Under the pieces are notes generated by a model. That model was not told the DNA's origin. It was given only the letters and a program-made list of their open reading frames with translations, and made no database searches. A stretch of 64,000 bases of DNA. It comes from Sphingobacterium cavernae (GTDB lineage Bacteria; Bacteroidota; Bacteroidia; Sphingobacteriales; Sphingobacteriaceae). Each line of letters opens with the position of its first letter. Positions within the stretch are counted from its first letter, which is position 1. The stretch spans positions 124,001 through 188,000 of the forward strand of contig NZ_VIQM01000054.1 of the NCBI RefSeq assembly GCF_008520265.1, in the 5' to 3' direction. This document shows, one piece after another, positions 58,074 through 64,000 of the stretch. The translations under genes were made by a program, and so were the position numbers.

Positions 58074-58886
58074 GTGGCATTAGTTTTTAAAGAGGGAAGA
58101 CCAGTCGTTCGATTAAGGGCTTTTAGAGCCATAGACGATCCAAAAACTTGTGAACGTTTTATTGCAGGGCATGAACATGTACTTACTGCAATAGGTGTAA
58201 AAAAAGTTACCTCCTCCAAAAATGATTGGATGTATAATCCTGCAGCATTTGTCTTGATAGTAGAATCTTTGGATGGAGAGAATGTGTATGGTGGCGCTCG
58301 TATTCATGTAGCCGGTGGCTCACAACCTCTTCCTATTGAAGAGGCAACTGGGAAATTAGACCCAAAGATTTTTGATTTGGTGTGGGAATATGCGCAAGAA
58401 GGAACAGGTGAAGGTTGTGGTCTTTGGAATTCAAGGGAAATTGCAGGATATGGTATCGGAAGTATTTTCCTTACAAGAGCTGCAATTGCTATATCTGAGC
58501 AAATTGGAATCAAATCTTTATTTGCGCTATGTGCTCCCTATACGATTAACTTAACGAAAAGTGTAGGATATAGACAAGAGACGAGTATCGGAAATAATGG
58601 TACATTTTACTATCCCAAATTAGATCTTTTGGCTACTACTATGGTATTAGAGGACATTACCACATTGGGTTTAGCTTCTGATGAGGATAAGAATGCAATT
58701 TTGGATTTGCGTAATAATTTGAACTGTACTAGGATTGAAGTATTGCGTTCTAAAGAGATAGAAATCCAATACCAATTAGAGTTAGATTTTAAAGGTCAAT
58801 GGAACTTAAATGAAATTATTGCAAATCTACCTAAAAGAACTAGGTTGGACAAGGATCTAGATGATAGTGATATACAAATAATGTAA
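58074..58886 (+). CDS. GNAT-fold/autoinducer-synthase-like protein (no named family)
   Basis: 270 residues from a GTG start; no ATG is usable without losing conserved-looking sequence. The central part looks like the acyltransferase fold of LuxI/FeeM-type enzymes: a strand VYGGARIHVAGG near residue 82, then LPIEE, then a GCGLWNSREIAG strand near 125, the motif-A-like helix GYGIGSIFLTRAAIAISEQ near 140-158, and a strand/loop SLFALCAPYTINLTKSVGYR near 164-183 ending in the motif-B-like G-Y-R. The last 60 residues are charged. No nucleotide motif is present. A small-molecule N-acyl or N-acetyl transfer role is inference. Confidence 0.55.
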   Translation: MALVFKEGRPVVRLRAFRAIDDPKTCERFIAGHEHVLTAIGVKKVTSSKNDWMYNPAAFVLIVESLDGENVYGGARIHVAGGSQPLPIEEATGKLDPKIFDLVWEYAQEGTGEGCGLWNSREIAGYGIGSIFLTRAAIAISEQIGIKSLFALCAPYTINLTKSVGYRQETSIGNNGTFYYPKLDLLATTMVLEDITTLGLASDEDKNAILDLRNNLNCTRIEVLRSKEIEIQYQLELDFKGQWNLNEIIANLPKRTRLDKDLDDSDIQIM

Positions 58887-58908
58887 AGGAGTTTTGAATA
58901 CATAATAT

Positions 58909-60003
58909 ATGAAAGATCTTTTGGAAAATCAATTTCCTTATAAACCAATCTTCTTTAGAACTTCAAATATTGAAGAAAAGAAACTATTAGATGAACTCAA
59001 AAATAGTGAAAATGTTGCTTTCGTATTTGATGAAATAGAAAGACAAATAACAGAACTTATTCGATGCCGGTATCCGACGGGAGTTGGGGTGGAAGAATCT
59101 GAAAAATTAAGAAGTACTATTTTAAAAAATAAAAATGTAGCTGATTTTGGAGTTTGGGTATATTATCCATGGCGAAAAACATTGGTCCATATTCTTGAGG
59201 AAGATGATTTCATTGAAGTGAGAACCAATCGCAATCAGCTTAAAATATCGAAGGAGGAACAGCGTAAATTAACAACTAAAACTATAGGGATCATTGGACT
59301 ATCTGTCGGACAATCTATTGCATTGACTATCGCTATGGAGCGTATTTGTGGTAAATTAAGATTAGCTGATTTTGATTCTTTGGATCTTAGTAATATGAAT
59401 AGATTACGCACTGGCGTTTTTAATTTGGCTGTACCAAAGGTTGTGATTGCAGCCCGAGAAATAGCAGAAATAGATCCTTATATAGATGTGGAAATCTTTC
59501 CAGAGGGTGTTGTGGAATCTAATTTTGATGATTTTTTGACCGGGAGTGGAGGTATTGATGTGCTAGTTGAAGTTTGTGATAGTTTTGAAGTAAAGATTAA
59601 TAGTCGTTTGAAAGCGCGTGCAGCACAGATTCCTGTAGTAATGGATACCAATGATAAAGGGATGTTGGATATTGAACGTTTTGATTTAGATCCGGACAGG
59701 CCGCTAATCCATGGTTTAGCTGAGGGATTGACTAGCGATAACATCAACACTTTATCAAAAGAAGAGAAGATGGGTTATCTAATGAAAATAGTTGATGCTC
59801 CAAATCTATCAGAAAGAATGAAATTGTCAGTTCCTGAAATTAATAAAACATTAGCTTCATGGCCCCAGTTGGCGTCGGAGGTAGTGTTAGGTGGCAGCAT
59901 TACTACGACTGTATGTCGTGGATTACTGCTTGATCAAGATGTTCCTTCAGGAAGATATTATATAGACGTTGAGAAAATTATCAGAGATAATAATAATCTA
60001 TAA
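58909..60003 (+). CDS. E1/ThiF-like adenylyltransferase
   Basis: A 364-residue protein: a unique N-terminal part of about 115 residues (with GVWVYYPWRKTLVHIL near 85), then a ThiF/MoeB/E1-like Rossmann domain. TIGIIGLSVGQSIALTIA near 124 is the nucleotide loop, in the variant GLSVG form. DFDSLDLSNMNRLRTG near 152 is the D-x-D...N-x-x-R motif, followed by VPKVVIAAREIAEIDP with the lysine near 175 and VCDSFEVKINSR with the aspartate near 210. The zinc-binding CxxC pairs and a catalytic cysteine loop are absent. The layout recalls the ThiF part of mycobacterial Rv1355c-type proteins (from memory). It probably activates a carboxylate with ATP. Confidence 0.7.
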   Translation: MKDLLENQFPYKPIFFRTSNIEEKKLLDELKNSENVAFVFDEIERQITELIRCRYPTGVGVEESEKLRSTILKNKNVADFGVWVYYPWRKTLVHILEEDDFIEVRTNRNQLKISKEEQRKLTTKTIGIIGLSVGQSIALTIAMERICGKLRLADFDSLDLSNMNRLRTGVFNLAVPKVVIAAREIAEIDPYIDVEIFPEGVVESNFDDFLTGSGGIDVLVEVCDSFEVKINSRLKARAAQIPVVMDTNDKGMLDIERFDLDPDRPLIHGLAEGLTSDNINTLSKEEKMGYLMKIVDAPNLSERMKLSVPEINKTLASWPQLASEVVLGGSITTTVCRGLLLDQDVPSGRYYIDVEKIIRDNNNL

Positions 60004-60018
60004 AACAATTGTTGTCCT

Positions 60019-62181
60019 ATGAATTTTAAAGCTATTCTTTTTTTATTATTCGTCTTTGCTTATTCGTCTTTTGCAAATGCAAATGATTACGTAACGTTTT
60101 CAATTGAAAATTGTGGAGAATATATAGGGAAGAATATTTCTATTTTAAAAGACCAAACAAGGTCGTTGACATTTGATGAAGTTAGACTGCTAAACGAAAA
60201 ATTCATTGCAAGTGATGAAGAAGTACCTAATTTGGGTGTGGACGGAGCAAATAATTGGATTAAATTTTCTCTCAAAAATTATTCTGATGTTAATGAATTG
60301 GTTATTAATTTATCACAAACTAATATTGATAATGTTGTTTTTTATTGGATTAAAGACGGTATTGTAGATAGTATAGACTCTCGTGTTGGTGGAAAGGGAG
60401 ATAATTTGGGGTTCAATCACCAATATTATTTATTTGAATTGCCTTTAAAAAAGGGTGAAGAAGTTGAATGCTATTTTAAGCTCTTTAGTCATACACAGCT
60501 TTCTGCACCGATTTCTATTCATACGCCCAAGAGTTTGTTTAATTCACTCTTACAATCGGATATATTTTCTGCCATTTATATAGGACTAATGCTCTCCATG
60601 ATCCTGTATAATATTTTCCTTTATTTCTCTACAAGAGAGGCACACTATTATACTTATGTAAATTATATATTTTGGGTAGTTGTAGCCCAAATGGCAATTT
60701 TAGGATTGCTTGAGCCATTACTCGACTTGGATAATAAATGGGTAACAAGTCGATTGCTAACATTTTCTGGTGCAATATCGGGTATAGCTGCGATTTTCTT
60801 CGTCAAATCATTTTTACAAACTGCTCAAGAATCACCAAAATTTAATGTTTTATTAAATGTATTCATTGTTGGATATGTAGTGGCTATAATTTTACTTATT
60901 GCTGGAATAATAACTCCTGCATATAAGATGGTCAATTTTGTAGCAGGAGGTGGATCTACTATTGTACTAATTTTAGCATTTAGATTGTCTCGAGAAAAGT
61001 ATAGGCAAACGAAGTATTTTCTATTTGCATGGTGTATATTTTTAATAAGTGTATTAGTGTACGTATTAAAAGATTATAACATTCTACCTCATAATTTTTT
61101 TACATTAAGATCAGTACAGATCGGATCGGTCATTGAGGCTATTTTACTTTCATTCGCTCTTGGAGACAAAATAAATATATACCGCAAAGAAAATGAGGAA
61201 TCACAGGCACGTGAGTTGGCAGTTTCGCTGGAGAACGAACGCTTAGTTAAAGAGCAAAATGTATTATTGGAACAAAAAGTTGATGAGCGCACTCGCGAGT
61301 TGACCGAAAGTAATGATTCTTTACAGACCACTCTTGATCATCTAAAAGAAACACAATCACAACTTGTAGAAGCAGAAAAGATGGCTTCATTAGGTCAATT
61401 GACAGCAGGAGTTGCACACGAAATTAATAACCCGATTAACTTTGTTACGTCTAATGTTGCGCCATTGCGTAGAGATATGGATATGCTGTGGGATGCTGTT
61501 GATAAGTTTGAAAAATTGGCTTTAAATTATGAAATTTTACCAGAAGATAAAGCTAAGTTAATAGCCGAATATAAAGACGAATTGGATCTGGATTACCTTA
61601 AAGTTGAGGTTGAATATTTATTGAAAGGAATGTTTGAGGGGGCAAGTAGAACTGCAGAAATAGTGAAAAGTCTGCGTGTATTTTCAAGAGTCGACGAAGA
61701 TACTTGGAAATTTTCGGATATAAATGAAGGCATAGAATCGACTATGGTAATATTGAATACTTTAGTCAAAGATAAAATTACAGTTATAAAAGAATACGGA
61801 GACATTCCAATAATTGAGTGTCATGCAGGAAAATTGAATCAAGTTTTCTTAAATATTATAACAAATGCTATTTACGCATTAGATAAAAAATTCCAATCTA
61901 CATCTGAGGGGGTATTAAAAATTGAAACTGGACTAATCGATAATGGTTCTTCTGTGTTTATTAAGATAACGGATAATGGAATAGGTATTCCAGATGATAT
62001 TAAGCATAAAATTTTCGAACCATTCTTTACAACAAAAGATGTGGGAGAAGGCACGGGATTAGGCATGTCAATTGCTTATAAAACCATAGAAAATCATAAT
62101 GGCAAAATTTTGATTGAAAACAATATCGGCGGTGGTACGATCTTTAATGTCATCTTACCTATTAAGCAATCACCGAAGTAA
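60019..62181 (+). CDS. Sensor histidine kinase with 7TMR-DISM sensor
   Basis: A 720-residue membrane kinase. Signal peptide (residues 1-21, ending ANA), a periplasmic 7TMR-DISMED2-type domain (about 25-175) that often binds carbohydrate-like ligands, seven transmembrane helices (about 185-385), a coiled coil (about 395-450), a HisKA helix with the phosphorylated His467 in [16 protein letters not shown], and an HATPase with DNGIGIPDD (about 650), [16 protein letters not shown] (about 670-690). All kinase motifs are intact. It lies 15 bp after the E1-like gene and 11 bp before the hybrid protein. Confidence 0.9.
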   Translation: MNFKAILFLLFVFAYSSFANANDYVTFSIENCGEYIGKNISILKDQTRSLTFDEVRLLNEKFIASDEEVPNLGVDGANNWIKFSLKNYSDVNELVINLSQTNIDNVVFYWIKDGIVDSIDSRVGGKGDNLGFNHQYYLFELPLKKGEEVECYFKLFSHTQLSAPISIHTPKSLFNSLLQSDIFSAIYIGLMLSMILYNIFLYFSTREAHYYTYVNYIFWVVVAQMAILGLLEPLLDLDNKWVTSRLLTFSGAISGIAAIFFVKSFLQTAQESPKFNVLLNVFIVGYVVAIILLIAGIITPAYKMVNFVAGGGSTIVLILAFRLSREKYRQTKYFLFAWCIFLISVLVYVLKDYNILPHNFFTLRSVQIGSVIEAILLSFALGDKINIYRKENEESQARELAVSLENERLVKEQNVLLEQKVDERTRELTESNDSLQTTLDHLKETQSQLVEAEKMASLGQLTAGVAHEINNPINFVTSNVAPLRRDMDMLWDAVDKFEKLALNYEILPEDKAKLIAEYKDELDLDYLKVEVEYLLKGMFEGASRTAEIVKSLRVFSRVDEDTWKFSDINEGIESTMVILNTLVKDKITVIKEYGDIPIIECHAGKLNQVFLNIITNAIYALDKKFQSTSEGVLKIETGLIDNGSSVFIKITDNGIGIPDDIKHKIFEPFFTTKDVGEGTGLGMSIAYKTIENHNGKILIENNIGGGTIFNVILPIKQSPK

Positions 62182-62192
62182 ATATTCATATT

Positions 62193-63275
62193 ATGGAAAA
62201 AATTGAAATTCTATATGTTGACGATGAATTAAACAATCTTTTGGGGTTTAAAGCGAACTTCAGAATTGATTATAAAATTCATATTGCTTCTAATACCAAG
62301 GAGGCAGAGATGATTTTAACAGAAAATCCAGATATAAGAATAATATTCTGTGATCAACGCATGCCTGATGAGTTGGGGGTTGACTTTTTGGAGAGAATCA
62401 AAGTAAAATTTCCTCGTCCAATTCGTATATTGTTGACTGCATATGCGGATATGATTGTGGTCATTGATGCGATTAATAAAGGAAATATCTTTAAGTTTGT
62501 TCGTAAACCGTGGATGAACGAAGAGATTATTTCATCCATTCAAGAGGCAAACAAATTCTATATAACAACATCTCTATTAGATATAAGGAATCAGGAGTTA
62601 CAAAAAGCTTATGATGAATTAGATAAATTTGCATATAGTGTAAGTCACGATCTTCGTGATCCACTTACTGGCGTGCTTTCAGCGATAACTTATGCTTTAG
62701 GTTACGATAAAGTAAAGGATATACACAACCTCTTATTATTAATGCAAGGCTCTATTCTGAAGCTTGATCAATATATTGATAGCTTGCGGGACTACTATTT
62801 ACTAAGGAGAGGTGAATTGCTACTTGTGGATATTGATTTTCATGAATTAGCAAACACGCTTAGGGAATTTTATCAAGTATCAGTTCAGAAGACACAAATT
62901 GACTTTAAAGTTGATGTTGATCAAAATACAAATTTCAAAAATGATTTATCATTAATCGAATTAATAATACATAATTTGCTGAGCAATGCATTTAAATACC
63001 AAAATGATTTGCAAGAGAATCAGTTTATACATGTTTCAATCACAGTTTCAAAAGGTAATTTGACTATTAGAGTGAAAGATAATGGTATTGGTATTCCTGA
63101 AGATGCTAAAGAAGAGATCTTTAAATTATTCTATCGAGCGAGTAACCAATCCCAAGGTATGGGATTTGGTCTTTACAATGTAAGTGCAGCAATACTCAAG
63201 ATTCAGGGAACAATAGAAATTGAGTCTGAATTATTAAAAGGAACAGAATTTATTGTAAATATTCCTAGCAAATAG
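62193..63275 (+). CDS. Hybrid receiver-histidine kinase protein
   Basis: 360 residues: an N-terminal receiver (YVDDELNNLLGFKANFR start, phosphorylated Asp54 in FCDQRMP, KPW switch lysine near 105), a short coiled linker, a HisKA helix with His152 in SVSHDLRDPL, and an HATPase with DNGIGIPED near 305 and GMGFGLYNV near 328. No transmembrane segment is present, so it is cytoplasmic and probably receives phosphate from the membrane kinase or reports to another regulator. Its receiver is closely related to the convergent response regulator 6 bp beyond its end. It is last in the operon. Confidence 0.9.
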   Translation: MEKIEILYVDDELNNLLGFKANFRIDYKIHIASNTKEAEMILTENPDIRIIFCDQRMPDELGVDFLERIKVKFPRPIRILLTAYADMIVVIDAINKGNIFKFVRKPWMNEEIISSIQEANKFYITTSLLDIRNQELQKAYDELDKFAYSVSHDLRDPLTGVLSAITYALGYDKVKDIHNLLLLMQGSILKLDQYIDSLRDYYLLRRGELLLVDIDFHELANTLREFYQVSVQKTQIDFKVDVDQNTNFKNDLSLIELIIHNLLSNAFKYQNDLQENQFIHVSITVSKGNLTIRVKDNGIGIPEDAKEEIFKLFYRASNQSQGMGFGLYNVSAAILKIQGTIEIESELLKGTEFIVNIPSK

Positions 63276-63276
63276 C

Positions 63277-63310
63277 TTCTATTAAGACAAAAGCTTTTGT
63301 CTTAATAGAA
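63277..63310. terminator. Bidirectional terminator overlapping the response regulator's 3' end
   Basis: A perfect 34-bp palindrome; arms begin TTCTATTAAGACAAAAG and mirror it exactly. It starts 1 bp after the hybrid gene stop and covers the last nine codons plus stop of the convergent response regulator (63282-63740). It is T-rich on each 3' side, so it serves both genes. Confidence 0.85.
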
Positions 63311-63740
63311 ATTCTAGCTGTTCATTAGAGACTTCTAATTTTGAGAATTGTTCTAATGTTGATTTTCTGTCTGAATATATTTGATAAGCTCTTTGGATAG
63401 TCTCATCCAATTCTGATTCATTCCAAGGTTTAGTTAGGTAATGGAAAATTTTCCCTTTATTCACCGCATCAATTACTGCGCCCATATCCGTATATCCTGT
63501 TAACAATATGCGCATAGGTTCTGCATTAATATCAATTACTTTCTCCAAAAACTCAACACCAGTCATCTCAGGCATCCTTTGGTCTGTAATAATAATGTCA
63601 ATAGCTTCTTTTTTTAGAATTTCTAAGGCATCTTTACCACTAATAGCAGTGTGAACCTTATATTTTAATCTGAAATTCGCTTTGAATGAGAACAAGTTAT
63701 TCTCTTCATCATCTACATATAATACTGATATTTTACTCAT
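63282..63740 (-). CDS. Response regulator, receiver domain with short helical tail
   Basis: A 152-residue receiver (Asp10/Asp11/Glu12 acidic cluster in YVDDEENNLF, phosphorylated Asp53 in IITDQRMPEMTG, switch lysine in YLTKPW near 105). The C-terminal 35 residues form a charged helix (RAYQIYSDRKSTLEQFSKLEV), not a DNA-binding domain. The first 65 residues are very like the receiver of the adjacent hybrid kinase, including NNL-SFKANFR, which suggests a duplication. It probably takes part in the same relay. Its last nine codons form the shared terminator. Confidence 0.9.
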   Translation of the reverse strand: MSKISVLYVDDEENNLFSFKANFRLKYKVHTAISGKDALEILKKEAIDIIITDQRMPEMTGVEFLEKVIDINAEPMRILLTGYTDMGAVIDAVNKGKIFHYLTKPWNESELDETIQRAYQIYSDRKSTLEQFSKLEVSNEQLEFLLRQKLLS

Positions 63741-64000
63741 GTCTTTTAATCAATAGATAGAATTTGGTAACCATTGGGATTCAGTTACAGAGTGGCAAGA
63801 TACATAAATTAAATATTTTAGTAAAATTTGTTAAAAATATTTGGGCCATTTACTAAATAATATTAGGAATGTTCAATTCAAATTATGATCATTTTCTGTT
63901 TTTTTGATAATTAAGGGTTTTGTTGATAATATTATTTTCTGAATTAAAATAGAAATTACAATAATAATAACAATCTCAAGATAGGATAGAATACTTCGTG
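63741..64000. other. Intergenic stretch to the window end
   Basis: 260 bp, very AT-rich, upstream of the minus-strand response regulator. No gene, RNA or clear TAnnTTTG promoter was found by eye. Confidence 0.4.

Overview
The window is AT-rich chromosomal DNA from a member of the Bacteroidota, most probably a Sphingobacteriaceae-like organism. The support is SusC/SusD pairs, a fused SecDF, the small ribosomal protein bTHX, the alanine-racemase-fold arginine decarboxylase, a 7TMR-DISM histidine kinase, and promoters of the Bacteroidota type (TTTG, 19 bases, TAnnTTTG) seen upstream of several genes. Genus assignment is inference.

Layout. 1-2.2 kb: the end of a DeoR-type regulator and an ABC exporter. 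2.2-5.8 kb (minus): a DUF4126 membrane protein, a FadL-like outer membrane protein and a strongly low-complexity lipoprotein. 6-10.4 kb: proS and a four-gene operon (Rossmann epimerase, DUF1835, TIGR02757, small membrane protein). 10.35-16.2 kb (minus): a lipoprotein/gap/acetyltransferase operon, secDF and a small outer membrane barrel. 16.5-24.7 kb (plus): guaB, an unlisted 38-residue bTHX gene, ppc, a His-rich lipoprotein, asnB, tRNA-Asn and a PfkB kinase.

24.8-28.9 kb is a nested insertion. An IS1634-like element has inserted into the 3' end of an ECF sigma factor gene and duplicated 322 bp of target, so a cytochrome-b5-like gene and the sigma factor both survive intact on opposite sides. 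An IS3-family element then inserted into its transposase, leaving a 3-bp duplication. Removing it restores a 511-codon frame.

29-36 kb holds murB, a TetR regulator, a YpdA-like flavoprotein, a FUSC membrane protein, a YceI protein and an MBL-fold hydrolase. 36-51.5 kb is a complete sialic-acid (nan) catabolic locus: a GntR repressor, divergent SusC/SusD, neuraminate lyase, mutarotase, MFS transporter, a two-domain SGNH/sialate esterase, AGE epimerase, GH20 hexosaminidase and GH33 sialidase. Two promoters in it, 5 kb apart, share the same geometry, and each carries ATGTNNNACAT-type sites overlapping the -7 box. The regulator probably represses both.

51.5-57.3 kb holds speA, argS, a Gfo/Idh/MocA oxidoreductase and an HI0933-type flavoprotein. 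57.6-63.7 kb is the least conventional part: a response regulator, a GNAT/autoinducer-synthase-like protein, an E1/ThiF-like adenylyltransferase, a 7TMR-DISM histidine kinase and a receiver-kinase hybrid, closely spaced as one operon, with a convergent response regulator at its end. This looks like a small-molecule synthesis and two-component signalling module that I cannot match to a named system.
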